Positions 8,341 through 17,911 of a DNA stretch of 28,655 bases are shown here, one piece after another. The DNA lies in the NCBI GenBank assembly GCA_001970955.1, contig MPUH01000947.1:1-28655 (forward strand). The letters run 5' to 3'. Below the pieces are notes generated by a model. That model saw only the letters and a program-made list of their open reading frames with translations, was not told the origin of the DNA and did no database searches. How positions within the stretch are numbered: the first letter of the stretch is position 1; every line of letters begins with the position of its first letter. A program made the translations under genes and the position numbers. The DNA comes from Stentor coeruleus (taxonomy: Eukaryota; Ciliophora; Heterotrichea; Heterotrichida; Stentoridae).

Positions 8341-10368
8341 ATGGACCAAAAGCATTTATGGATGGATCTAGGCTCTTACAGCAAAATATCTCAACCTGAT
8401 GGTAAGTACCTCCACTGGGTAACAGACATCAAAGACGAGTTGCCAATAATAATGGGCAATTGTGAAGCTTCAAGTCGTACTCCAGTAACCTATCCTCAAG
8501 TATTCAAATCAGCTTTACAAACTCATTCAAAACGTCCAGCTCTAAAATATAAAATCAATGGCAAAGGCCCATGGGTAACCTGGACATATGAAGAGTATTT
8601 CAATGATTGCAAAAAATTCGCAGCATCACTGATTGCTTTAGGTATGAATCCAATGGAAACTACAAATATCATAGGTTTTAACTCCCCACAATGGGTAATA
8701 GGCTTTGGTGGGTCATTATTTGCAGGATGTATTCCAGTTGGTGTTTATACAACAAATAACGTTGAAGCATGTGAGTATATAGCAAATCATAGTGAAAGTA
8801 AGCTTATTTTGGTTCAGAATGAAAACCATTTAAAAAAATATTTAAAACTATGGCCAAGGTGTCCAAATATTAAAGCTATTGTTGTATATTGGCCTGGTAA
8901 TGAATTAGAAAATCTGAGAAAAGGAAAACCTGTTTATACATGGGATGAGTTTTTAAAAAGGCATAGCGAACAAGATTTTGCTCTTGTGCAGAGTAGAATG
9001 GATGCGTTAAGACCAAGCCAAGTTGCTACAATTGTTTATACTTCAGGGACAACTGGTCCACCTAAAGGAGTTTTATTAAGCCACGATAATTGTACATGGA
9101 CTCCAAAAACTAGTGTTGATAGTAGTAGGTTGCTTTCTGATGAAGAAAGACTAGTTTCTTTTTTACCTTTAAGTCATGTTGTAGCCCAACAAATCGATAT
9201 TTTTGGGGCAATTTATTCTAAAGCTGAAATATTTTTTGCTGATGAAAACGCTTTGCAAGGGTCGTTAGTAAATACTTTAAAAGAAGCTAGACCAACATTT
9301 TTCTTTGCCGTGCCTAGGGTTTTTGAAAAAATCGAAGAAAAAGTCAGAGCTGTTGGGGCTAGCAAAAAAGGTTTCCAGAAAAGTATCGCTGACTGGGCTA
9401 AAAGGGTAGGTTTTGAAAATAGTTTAAACCAACTTAATGGAAAACCAACAACATTTGCTTTTTCAATTGCGAATCGGCTTGTATTTAATAGAATAAAAGA
9501 AAGTTTGGGTTTGGAACAGTGTAAACTTATTATGGTGGGTGCAGCGCCAATAGCTAAAGGTTGCCTTGAGTATTTTTTAAGTCTTAATATTTTCCTCATG
9601 AATGGTTATGGGATGTCTGAATCATCAGCTCCAGAAACTGTTAATGGGAATACAAAATGCAATATTTACAGCGCAGGATTCCCTTTAAATGGTACTGATT
9701 TAGTAATAAAAGGACCAAAAGGTGAGATTCTTCCTCAAGGGACTAAAGGTGAGATCTGTTTCCGTGGTAGGAATAAATTCATGGGGTATTATAAAAATGA
9801 ATCTGCAACAAAAGAATCTATAGACCTTGATGGATATATTCACTCAGGAGATAAAGGTTATGTTGATAAAAATGGCTTTCTTTTCATTACCGGAAGGTTT
9901 AAAGAATTGATTATTACAGCTGGAGGAGAAAATATACCACCTGTACTTATAGAAGATGCTGTTAAAGAAAAATGCAATATAATCAGCAATGCATTTTTAG
10001 TTGGAGAAGCTAGAAAATACTTGTCTATGCTTATTAGTTTTAAAGTTAAACCAGGCCCAGATGGAACTTTTACTAATGAATTAACACCTGAAGTTGTTGA
10101 AGTACTTAATACTCTTGGGGTTAAAGCTACGACAACTGATGAAGCGGCAAATAGTCCTCAAGTTCATAAATATATACAAGATGTTATTGATAAAGTTAAT
10201 AAACATTCAACGTCGAGGGCTCAGGAGGTTAAAAAGTTCAGGTTTATTTTACAGGACTTTTCGATACCTGGAGGAGAATTAACACCTACTATGAAAGTTA
10301 AGAGGAAAGTTGTCTTGGAAAAATACAAGGCACTTATTGAAGAGGTTTATAGTGACCCAAAGCTTTAA
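8341..10368 (+). CDS. ACSBG: Long-chain acyl-CoA synthetase, bubblegum (ACSBG) type
   Basis: The protein has 675 residues, matching the ACSBG family. It activates long or very-long-chain fatty acids with ATP and CoA through an acyl-AMP intermediate. The AMP-binding signature TSGTTGPPKG is at residues 234-243. The acyl-adenylate motif NGYGMSESSAPE starts at 421. The fatty-acid signature region is at about 500-531 (HSGDKGYVDKNGFLFITGR, then KELIITAGGEN). The C-terminal LTPTMKVKRK carries the expected catalytic Lys. The N-terminal region around HWVTDIKDELPI and the GGENIPPVLIEDAVK segment point to bubblegum rather than ACSL1-type enzymes. No N-terminal membrane anchor is seen, so it is probably peripheral. 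No intron is needed. All conserved Trp are TGG. Confidence 0.93.
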   Translation: MDQKHLWMDLGSYSKISQPDGKYLHWVTDIKDELPIIMGNCEASSRTPVTYPQVFKSALQTHSKRPALKYKINGKGPWVTWTYEEYFNDCKKFAASLIALGMNPMETTNIIGFNSPQWVIGFGGSLFAGCIPVGVYTTNNVEACEYIANHSESKLILVQNENHLKKYLKLWPRCPNIKAIVVYWPGNELENLRKGKPVYTWDEFLKRHSEQDFALVQSRMDALRPSQVATIVYTSGTTGPPKGVLLSHDNCTWTPKTSVDSSRLLSDEERLVSFLPLSHVVAQQIDIFGAIYSKAEIFFADENALQGSLVNTLKEARPTFFFAVPRVFEKIEEKVRAVGASKKGFQKSIADWAKRVGFENSLNQLNGKPTTFAFSIANRLVFNRIKESLGLEQCKLIMVGAAPIAKGCLEYFLSLNIFLMNGYGMSESSAPETVNGNTKCNIYSAGFPLNGTDLVIKGPKGEILPQGTKGEICFRGRNKFMGYYKNESATKESIDLDGYIHSGDKGYVDKNGFLFITGRFKELIITAGGENIPPVLIEDAVKEKCNIISNAFLVGEARKYLSMLISFKVKPGPDGTFTNELTPEVVEVLNTLGVKATTTDEAANSPQVHKYIQDVIDKVNKHSTSRAQEVKKFRFILQDFSIPGGELTPTMKVKRKVVLEKYKALIEEVYSDPKL

Positions 10369-10665
10369 GTAGAATTAGAATATTATGGAAAGAAAAATTG
10401 TAGGTTTTAGGTGTGAGGATTAGGTTTAAGGAAAAAATCAGATTTTCGTTTTGTTTTAAAAAATATTTGGTTTTGGTTTTTATATAAAGCAAAATTAAAA
10501 AATAATGCATAGTTTTGATATAAAAATACAAAATATGTTTATAGATTTCTAACTTGAAATTGTTAATATAATGATATATATACATAAAATGATATCTTTT
10601 ATTATTAATTCACATACTCTATGACTAGCTATTTTTAATATTCTTTGATTCCACATTTTTTATTA
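10369..10665. other. Convergent spacer, nothing recognised
   Basis: This is a 297-base AT-rich spacer between converging genes. The left half is G/T-rich. The minus-strand open frame that overlaps it (10334-10585) is almost all Ile, Leu, Tyr, Lys and Asn and runs into the end of the synthetase gene, so it was not accepted. Confidence 0.5.
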
Positions 10666-11610
10666 TTAGTCAAATTTATAATTGTCACATGCAGCCAAAG
10701 CTTCCAACATGTGGTCGTGGACTTTTAAAGAATCTATAAGGTTTTTTCTTTTATATGCACTTATTGCTATATCAGGCGATATAACTTGTATAGTTTTTCT
10801 CTCCGTAACTCCAACCAGTTGCAAAATCAAAAACTTAAACAACGATTTACTAAAAATGCTACAGAACTGCCTACATGACACAACCCCAGAAAATTTACTT
10901 AAGATTCTCCCAATACTATTATTATCAAGAGCACCATGTTCAAGAAGAAATCTCGCACAATCTTCTGTAGTACATTGCTGTCTATTTTTTTCATTTAATT
11001 TATTCCACCATTGTTTGATTGTTTTCAATAATTCCTCATAAGTTACAGCTGTAGAATTTTTGTTTTTATGGATGCATTCTAAGATCAAAGCTTCAAGTAT
11101 TGTCTCAACACGTGAATCTATACATAGATCTAATATTTCATCCCTTGAAAACGCTATTACATTAAAATCTTTGCAGTCAGAAATATCTTTAAACATCTGA
11201 ATCAAATTAGTTGCATTTGAAGTATATCTCATACTTATAAAAATCTGAGAAATATTTAATGCACTTATTTTCCCATGATATCTATGGGCCATTACAAATA
11301 ATGCATTGATAACTTCTGAATATTTGTTTAAATCATTTAGTTTGGATTTGATTGTTTTTTTTCTTAATGTTTCTGAATCACTGCTTTCGATGAAATTTTT
11401 TCGCATATGGTCAACATTGTAGCTTACACGCGATTTAATTTTTGGGAACTTTTTTGCTCTACCTAAACATTTGTGAGGAGTAATTGAAAGCTTTGAATTT
11501 GTTTGTGTGGAAGGAGATAGCAAATTCATAGATATTGGAGATAAACTCCGAAAGGAGTGTGGAGATTTTGATCTAGATGCTCCTGTTGAAAGATTGTAAT
11601 TCATGTTCAT
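10666..11610 (-). CDS. Hypothetical protein, helical, possible EF-hand-like region
   Basis: The protein has 314 residues and no membrane segment. The first 75 are Ser/Lys-rich and look disordered, with Ser-Pro sites (KSPHS, LSPIS, LSPST). Residues 95-315 are predicted helical by eye and contain several helix-loop-helix-like pairs. The stretch TTEDCARFLLEHGALDNNSI resembles a degenerate EF-hand, but canonical calcium-binding Asp/Glu loops are not present. It may be a signalling adaptor or cytoskeletal protein; I do not recognise the family. The ATG is followed closely by a second in-frame Met (MNMNYN), so the start could be two codons later. Confidence 0.6.
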   Translation of the reverse strand: MNMNYNLSTGASRSKSPHSFRSLSPISMNLLSPSTQTNSKLSITPHKCLGRAKKFPKIKSRVSYNVDHMRKNFIESSDSETLRKKTIKSKLNDLNKYSEVINALFVMAHRYHGKISALNISQIFISMRYTSNATNLIQMFKDISDCKDFNVIAFSRDEILDLCIDSRVETILEALILECIHKNKNSTAVTYEELLKTIKQWWNKLNEKNRQQCTTEDCARFLLEHGALDNNSIGRILSKFSGVVSCRQFCSIFSKSLFKFLILQLVGVTERKTIQVISPDIAISAYKRKNLIDSLKVHDHMLEALAACDNYKFD

Positions 11611-12083
11611 TATAAACTATTATGATTTTATTGGCGATATATACTCAACATTAGATTTAGTGAGTCAGTTGTACTATAAATTCATCACTTTATAATTCTT
11701 ATATCCAAAACTATTTTATATTTAATAATACAACTTAAAAGTAATTTCCTAAAAAATATTTTAAAGTACTGGCTTGCATCTAACTTTATAATCCAATTAA
11801 TCCCACATTTATTATATCAACCAATATTTTATATTACATCATTTTCATCTTTAGACTTGAATAAACCTACAGTAAAAACACACAATGAATTCAATGTAAA
11901 ATTATTATAACAAATTCAATCCAAATTCATAAAAATATTCATCCACATCATCCAACAATAATACTCATCAAAAAGCATTTTTTTTAATCAAAACATAACT
12001 AATAATAAATAATAAAAATCTTCTAAAATCCTGACCTAATCTACAACAAATCTCAAATCTTTGAATGCCTAATAAGCCTAAAA
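11611..12083. promoter_or_regulatory. Divergent spacer with CCTAA motifs near the plus-strand start
   Basis: This 473-base spacer separates two divergent genes. Its right half is A/C-rich and G-poor. CCTAA occurs at 12035, 12068 and 12077. The 12-mer AGCCTAAAAATG at 12075-12086 includes the start codon and is also found exactly at 397-408, upstream of the otubain-like gene. No RNA gene or ORF is seen. Confidence 0.4.
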
Positions 12084-13022
12084 ATGTCAGACTCTGAAAT
12101 AAAAACTCCCAAAAAAACCCTTCGCAAAAAGCTTCCTAAGCCTAAAACCAAGCCAAGTGACCAATCGTAAGTTATATTCAGTTCAAGTGAAGTCAAATGT
12201 CCACAATGTGATTCTATTGTCCAAACCTATAGCGCCCCAGAAACCACATATTTCACTGTAATCCTCTCATTTATTACTTTAGTTCTTTTTGGTATATGGA
12301 GTATGTTTCTCTTACCATTTGTCATTCCATTGTCTAAAGCTATAATAATCAGATGTACTCGTTGTGGGGCTAAACTAGAAACCCATCAACCATTTGGATT
12401 ATTTTCTTTAAAAGATGAAGTGATGACTTTAAAATGTGGAGAATGTGCTTTGGTTATATCAAGAAGTTATCTTTTAACTGTTGTTAGTATCATTGTTTGT
12501 GTTTTGATTTATTTTTGGGCTACTAGTGAGAGTATTATTACCCCGGTGATTTATATGAGCACAACATGGCCAGAATATTTAGAAGACTGTGGTGGAGAAG
12601 TTGTGTTGAAAAACACGATAAGAGTGACGGAAACTTTTACGAATAAATATGAAGGAAACTCAATTACTTGGGATGGGTATCTTATGAGAGCTAATGAGAA
12701 TTATGGTTGGTTTAGAGGAGACCACGCTGTTGTGATTTTGGTTAAAATGCAGCCAAGTGAAAGCGATATACATGCTGATCTTATATTGTCAATGAGTGAT
12801 ACGAGCTTTTATGCAAACCGTGCTGCTTTAGCGTCTTTGGATCGTGGAAGCCATTTTAGGTTTAATGCTACTTTTGTGTCTCCAGGGAATGAACAACAGC
12901 TACATCATCTTCATGCGGATTATATTGAAAAAATCGATGGGTTCCTTGAAATTCCTGCACATGTGCACAATTCTAATTACAGATACACTCTCAAAACTCA
13001 AAATGCCCAAAGTAATAGTTAA
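12084..13022 (+). CDS. Membrane protein with LITAF-like zinc ribbon and wolframin-like C-terminal domain
   Basis: Two exons (12084-12166 and 12182-13022) encode 307 residues. The ATG at 12084 is chosen because removing the 15-nt intron joins exon 1 in frame to the first zinc-binding Cys pair. After a basic, Lys/Pro-rich N-terminus, a CPQC pair is followed by a hydrophobic stretch and then CTRCGAKL, the layout of the LITAF domain, which binds zinc and dips into membranes. A third CxxC pair (CGEC) precedes a second membrane segment (LLTVVSIIVCVLIYFW). The C-terminal 170 residues begin WPEYLEDCGGEVV and contain ITWDGYL and LDRGSHFRFNATF, which recall the C-terminal OB-fold part of wolframin. An endolysosomal or ER location is inferred. 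The stop is about 47 nt upstream of the DYRK start once the seam is collapsed. The LITAF call is good; the wolframin link is tentative. Confidence 0.75.
12167..12181 (+). other. 15-nt intron in the LITAF-like gene
   Basis: The sequence is GTAAGTTATATTCAG. It has GT-AG borders and A six bases from the 3' end. Retention gives an in-frame TAA at once. Removal fuses the first exon to the zinc-ribbon frame. Confidence 0.9.
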
Positions 13023-13050
13023 TATTTTATTCCTCATGATTAATCATCTA

Positions 13051-13123
13051 TATATACCTAAAATAATCCATGAATGGGAATTCTACNTATATACCTAAAA
13101 TAATCCATGAATGGGAATTCTAC
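13051..13123. repeat. Assembly seam: identical 36-bp direct copies around N at 13087
   Basis: Positions 13051-13086 and 13088-13123 are identical and flank one N. The copies include the DYRK start codon, so an ATG appears at both 13070 and 13107. After collapsing, only one start and a spacer of about 47 nt remain. Confidence 0.9.
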
Positions 13124-14477
13124 CAAAACACAATCAGGTAAAGCTTGTAAAATTAACCCATATAACCCTGGAGTTAAAAAGAAAGCCACTTTAAACATAA
13201 CAATACAAAATCGGCTTTTCATGCGAAGCTCTTTACAAAATTTCACAAGAAACTCCATAGACCTACCCCAAATATCTGAAAACAGACAAAGTCCTTTAAA
13301 CACAACAAAGCCCAACATATTAAATAGCACAATCCCATATGACCCAATAGCTCAAGTACAATCAAATCCTTTAACATCACAAACAGCTTTAAAACAGTTT
13401 TCAAATTACTTAAGTAAATATGAGACTGAAGAAATTCTTAACTACAGCGAAGTATATTTTCTAGGAATGAAAGCTAATAAAATTAAAGTTAATCTTAGTG
13501 AACCTAATTTTGGCTTTGATGATGATCGAAGTGATTATAAAATTATTATTGGTGATCATATAGCATATCGTTATGAAATACAACATATTTTAGGTAGAGG
13601 GTCTTTTGGTCAAGTATGTATGTGTTTTGATCATAAAAGTAAAGAACAAGTTGCTATAAAAATTATCAGAAACCAAATTAGATTCCATAGACAAGCGAGA
13701 ATTGAAATGAGGATTTTACATGAACTTAAATCCCAATATATAGAAAACTATGCTGTTACTATGTTGGAAAATTTTAAGTTCCGTAAACATTGGTGTATAT
13801 CTTTTGAACCACTTGGGGCTAATTTATATGAAATCCTGAAATCTAATGGCTTTAGAGGTTTTTCTCAGCTTTTTATAAAGAAAATATCATTTCAGTTGTT
13901 GAGTTGTTTGAAGAACCTTAAGGATAATAGAATCATTCATTGTGATTTAAAACCTGAGAATATTTTATTAAGAAAAACTCAGAAAGAAGGTGTTAAAGTT
14001 ATTGATTTCGGGTCTTCATGTTTTTTAAATGAGAAAATCCATGTATATATCCAAAGTAGATTTTATAGAGCTCCAGAAATTTTACTTGGTATCAATTATA
14101 ATGAAGCAATTGATATGTGGTCTTTAGGGTGTATTGTTGCTGAATTACATTTAGGGTATCCATTATTTCATGGAGAATCTGAAAATGAACAATTATTATG
14201 TATTATGGAAGTTAAAGGATTACCTCCTGAACATTTATTAGGGAAAGCAGCTAAGAGGAAGAATTATTTTGAAGGAAATTTAGTTAAAAATATGCTGAAT
14301 AGTAGGGGAAAAAGACGAGTTCCTGGGAGTAAACCTTTGGAAATTATTATTAAAAATACAGATGAGAAGTTTTTTGATTTTTTAAACAGTAAAAAATAAA
14401 TAGGGTGCTTGGAATGGGATCCAGAATTAAGGTTAGATCCAGTTGCTGCTCTAGCTCATCCTTGGCTTTTGGATTAG
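13107..14477 (+). CDS. DYRK: DYRK-family dual-specificity kinase (DYRK2-like)
   Basis: Two exons (13107-14388 and 14404-14477) encode 451 residues. Without the 15-nt intron the kinase domain would lack its last helix; with it removed the protein ends CLEWDPELRLDPVAALAHPW. The N-terminal region has the NAPA-like segment (YETEEILNYSEVYFLG, 105-120), and the DYRK homology box NFGFDDDRSDY precedes the kinase. Catalytic parts are GRGSFGQV (163-170), Lys185, Glu200, HCDLKPEN (278-285), DFG at 300-302 and SSCF. The activation loop reads IHVYIQSRFYRAPE: the second Tyr of the usual YxY (Tyr314), which DYRKs autophosphorylate, is kept, but the first is His. It phosphorylates Ser/Thr in the cytoplasm or nucleus. 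The seam just upstream leaves the start unchanged. Confidence 0.92.
14389..14403 (+). other. DYRK: 15-nt intron near the 3' end of the DYRK gene
   Basis: The sequence is GTAAAAAATAAATAG, with GT-AG borders and A at the sixth base from the 3' end. Retention gives an in-frame TAA and removes the last 24 residues of the kinase domain. Confidence 0.92.
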
Positions 14478-14784
14478 GTTATAGGATGATACGAGTTTTT
14501 AAGTTGGAATTTGTATAATATGCAAATAGTAGTTAATTTAAGAATACTTGGTATGATATTTGATAAAGAAAAGGTAATGAATACTTATATTTAATTATTA
14601 TTTTTTTTGGTTTTATGTGTTTAGAATTTTATTTTAGTTTTTAGGTTTATCGCAAGGCAGTACTGATTGTTTTTTCTGTGTTTTGATTTTTTGTAGTTTG
14701 TGAATTGCTTTTTTTTAAAGTGTGTAATGAGAATTACCGCAGGCTTATGCCTTTATTTTCATACAAAATAATTATACTATTTTA
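14478..14784. other. Convergent spacer, nothing recognised
   Basis: This 307-base spacer lies between two converging genes. It is G/T-rich on the plus strand in its left part, like other 3' flanks here. No ORF, RNA gene or long repeat is seen. Confidence 0.5.
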
Positions 14785-16752
14785 TTATCCCTTTACTATT
14801 TCTAAACCATCGCACACAAAAATATCTTTAGCCAGTTGTAAAAATCTATCTCTATACATATCCGGAGGTATACATGAGTAATTCGATTTTTTATCATTTT
14901 TAAAGGTATTCAAAGTCGTTTCAATTCTTTTTCTCGCAGAATAATTTTGCAAAAAATCAATAATCCCTAAATTCCCAATAAGTTCCCCAGATCGGAAACA
15001 GTTTTTCGAATGTAAAAGACTATTACGGCAATTATTTGCTTCTTCAAGAAGTAGTAGCATTGAATAATCCATTATTTCATATTTTTCAAGAAGTTTTGTA
15101 TCAAGTTCAAGACTATTAAGTATCTCAGGACCTTCATTATTTTCAATATCAATCTTCCCAAAAGTATTTTCAAAATCTATATCTTTATAAACTTTCCCTC
15201 TTGGCATAATCATATAATTAATATATGATGTATAAGTTGATCTACGTTCATGACTACTTCCTTTTAAATCAAAACTCAATGGACTTGTAAAAAACCTTGA
15301 CAAATTTTCCATTATAATCAAAATAATAGGATGTGATGAATTTATACTTATTTTAAAAACCCCGAATACTCTTGCAAGATAAGATCGATTATTTTCTGAA
15401 ATCCTAATACTGTAGTCTTTAGCCATTGATTTAAGGATATCAAGTTCTTCAGAATTAACCGATTTTATAATAAATTGATTATCTTTTGTGAAATAAAAAA
15501 ATGCTTCGCTTTTCCCACCAACACTTTTGCATCTGTTTTCTATTTCTTTAATATTATCTTTAATGTTAAATGAACTATTTAGCTAATACTTTATAAAATC
15601 TCTGTACCCAATTCCACTTTGTTGCATAATAATTTCAAAATACTCAGGCAAGTAATGTTTTATATAAATATTTTTGTTAGTATCTGGGTATAAGTTAAAT
15701 TGGAGTTTATAAGATTTTTCATTTTTTATGTATTTGATATCATTTTCTGAACCAATACAGTATGAAAAATATTTGCAAAAACCAACTAAAATATCTAAAG
15801 CAGCCTATTTTATGATTACAGTACAAGTCATATTATCAAATAACATTGAATAATCACCTGAAAAATTTAATTGTGAAAAAAGAGCCTGTTCTGGGTTCAT
15901 TATTGATTTAAGATTTGAATTAGCTAAGCTTCTATAGTTACTGTTTCTAAAAAAGTTGGCATCTTTGTAAAAAGATCGGAGGATTTTTTTAAGAATTCCT
16001 TTTTGCGAGATCCTTGCAAGGAACATGAAGAATCCAGAAGCGCCTCCAAAAATCATAGACAACTATATATGAATTACATCATCTAATATTGCTATATATC
16101 CAAGGTTAAATCCGCTATAATTTAAACCATGTGTCACAGAATTGATTCCCCAGCATATACTAAATGTAAACACAACATAATTATGATGTTTTAAATGCTT
16201 AGCATAAACATTAGTTCTCGAAGCCCAGGCAGTGTAAAAGCATATATACCAGCAAATAGGAAAATGTATAACAACTGGTAAGAAAATAATCAGCTCATAA
16301 ATACTAGCATTTTGTATAAAACAAGTCCCGATCAATGAGCGACCATTATTATTTTTCACTAAGATCAGAATGCAAAACATAATAAAACAAGACAGGTGGC
16401 ATAAAATATGATAAACAATTATCCTTTTTTTATACTTGCAGTTAAGAGGATTACGGATTTTCTTAAGAATCTCAAGAGAGAGGCATAGCATATAATTCCA
16501 ACTCAGAATATAAAAATATGCAAAAAAAGCTCCAACAAATTGACAGACTATGCTTAATGAGTTGTTGATATATGGAATTCCTGTAATCCAATGAAGGTCA
16601 AGTATTATTTGTGAGATGCATTGCCAGAATATCATAACTTCAGGGTGTTTTTTCATTTTCTTCACACGTAAAAAACCATAGACAAGGACAATTTGACATA
16701 TAAATGATATGGGTGCTAGGACGGCATAGGATATAATAGTTAATAGGACCAT
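14785..16752 (-). CDS. 7TM receptor fused to phosphatidylinositol phosphate kinase (GPCR-PIPK)
   Basis: Four exons (16752-16078, 16062-15820, 15804-15590, 15574-14785) join through three 15-nt introns into one 640-residue frame. Residues 1 to about 255 contain seven hydrophobic segments, the last spanning the first intron junction, as in a G-protein-coupled receptor. The C-terminal half, from about residue 300, is a PIP kinase. It has GGKSEAFFYFTKDNQFIIK at about 397-415 (glycine-rich loop and ATP-binding Lys415), FDLKGS at 479-484, KDIDF at 508-512, MDYSMLL around 547, GIIDFLQ at 581-587 and PDMYRDRFL near the end. It probably converts PI4P or a related lipid to PIP2 at the membrane under direct receptor control. 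Such fusions are known in oomycetes, Dictyostelium and some other protists. Read without splicing, this locus would be wrongly split into three or four genes. Confidence 0.9.
15575..15589 (-). other. 15-nt intron 3 of the receptor-kinase gene
   Basis: On the coding strand the sequence is GTATTAGCTAAATAG. It contains an in-frame TAG if retained and has A six bases from the 3' end. It splits an Asn codon and joins the RDFI segment to SFNIKDN, just before the kinase ATP loop. Confidence 0.9.
15805..15819 (-). other. 15-nt intron 2 of the receptor-kinase gene
   Basis: On the coding strand the sequence is GTAATCATAAAATAG. It lies between codons, ends in an in-frame TAG if retained and has A six bases from the 3' end. 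It separates the receptor tail from the kinase linker. Confidence 0.9.
16063..16077 (-). other. 15-nt intron 1 of the receptor-kinase gene
   Basis: On the coding strand the sequence is GTAATTCATATATAG. It lies between codons, ends in an in-frame TAG if retained and has A six bases from the 3' end. Removing it rebuilds the seventh membrane segment. Confidence 0.92.
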
Positions 16753-17359
16753 ATAATTATATTTGCATAGTTATAAAAGGTTTTTAAGGAAATAAAGAAG
16801 GTGGTGAATGAATTAATTTTTATGGGACTATCGTGAGGGATGCTATGTGATGGTTTTTGATTTTGTATGGGGATTTTAGAAGAATATAGGTATTGCGTAT
16901 TTGGAAATAGCACAAAAAATTCACCTTTTTTAGAAGTTTTTTGTGTAAATGGTTTTTTTTTTTTGGAAAGGGATGCTAGAAACTGAAGATAGGGACGAAA
17001 AACTTGAGGATTTTTGTGTTTATTTTGGCTTTTGTAAAGAAATAATAAAATGTGTTTGCATTGAAATTATTGGGATATAAATGTTATAATATTATTGTTG
17101 TATAGTTGGTTTGAAGATTGTGTTGTTAGTAGAATATTACAGTTTTGTATTTTATGATAAGTTGTTATATATAGTTATAAGATATTATATTGGATATAAT
17201 AATCAAAATTATTTTAAAGTAGTGGCGGCTTAAGTATTATTGATTTAGATTTTGTCTTGCTTTATGAAAAATAAAATATTTTTTAGATTATTTATCATTC
17301 CATAAAACCACAAACTGTAAATAATAAAAATCCATACCTAAAAAATCTATTACTGAAAT
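16753..17359. promoter_or_regulatory. Spacer between two minus-strand genes, nothing distinct
   Basis: The 607 bases hold no accepted ORF. The left part, 5' of the receptor-kinase gene, is G/T/A-rich on the plus strand, meaning C-rich and G-poor on the coding strand. The far right becomes A/C-rich, as expected 3' of a minus-strand gene. A three-codon upstream ORF on the minus strand (16768-16757) sits just ahead of the receptor-kinase start. A run of ten T lies around 16950. Confidence 0.45.
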
Positions 17360-17911
17360 TTAAAGATTTTCCCTTTTAGTTCCAAACTTTAATTTTTTTC
17401 GAGGATTCAACGACATAAACTTATAACTAACTTTTTCATATTTCCTTTCCTTCCAGTTTTGTTTCTCCACAACTGATTTTCGCATTTTTTCATAAACGCA
17501 TTTTTCGCAGAAAGCTAGTTTTTTACATATACTCCCTTCATCTAAACAATTGAAAATTTTCTTTACTCGACAAAGGAAAACAAAAATCGTCGAATTCGCT
17601 AGTTGCAACCCTGAACGAGTAAATGCGAAATAGCTAGTAACTTCATAATAATACTCAGAGTATTTGTTTAAATTTACTATCTGGGGCTCATAATTTAAAG
17701 CTTTTTGAAAGTTTTCGCTTAAATAATGAGGAAGGATTAATTTTCCTATTCCCCTTGATTCTAGGATTTTCCCAAGCCACAAAGGGACTGAATTTTTGTA
17801 TGAATTCCTTTGGCTTTTATAGAAGGCTTTTAGTATTTCTGGCTGGATATCGGTGATTTTGATTGACTCTTCTTCAACTAAGTAATCATCTATGTTCCAG
17901 TACCCCCTCAT
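17360..17911 (-). CDS. GINS3: DNA replication complex GINS subunit Psf3
   Basis: The protein has 183 residues, slightly shorter than typical Psf3 of about 190-220. It starts with the family's Tyr-x-(D/N)IDDxLxxEE element (GYWNIDDYLVEEE). PLWLGKIL at 43-50 matches the conserved Pro-Leu-Trp-Leu of Psf3. LPHYL at 60-64 and the following EPQIVNLNKYSEYYYEV segment match the conserved Asn-Pro/Val-Asp-Leu and Phe-Tyr pattern. The C-terminal third is basic and diverged. Psf3 is part of the GINS tetramer, which binds Cdc45 and Mcm2-7 to form the replicative helicase in the nucleus. No intron is needed. Just upstream of the start, an 8-bp inverted repeat lies at 17916-17951. Confidence 0.82.
   Translation of the reverse strand: MRGYWNIDDYLVEEESIKITDIQPEILKAFYKSQRNSYKNSVPLWLGKILESRGIGKLILPHYLSENFQKALNYEPQIVNLNKYSEYYYEVTSYFAFTRSGLQLANSTIFVFLCRVKKIFNCLDEGSICKKLAFCEKCVYEKMRKSVVEKQNWKERKYEKVSYKFMSLNPRKKLKFGTKRENL

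Noticed and set aside
9213..9599. 128-codon minus-strand open frame inside the acyl-CoA synthetase gene
   Set aside because: It is fully antisense to a highly conserved catalytic region and has no domain of its own.
10334..10585. 83-codon minus-strand open frame after the synthetase gene
   Set aside because: It is low-complexity Ile/Leu/Tyr/Lys/Asn, overlaps the 3' end of a strong gene and has no domain or supporting context.
5560..17911. A functional cluster of cell-cycle genes (Rb, DYRK, Psf3)
   Set aside because: They are separated by unrelated genes on both strands with no shared regulatory site visible; proximity is most simply chance.
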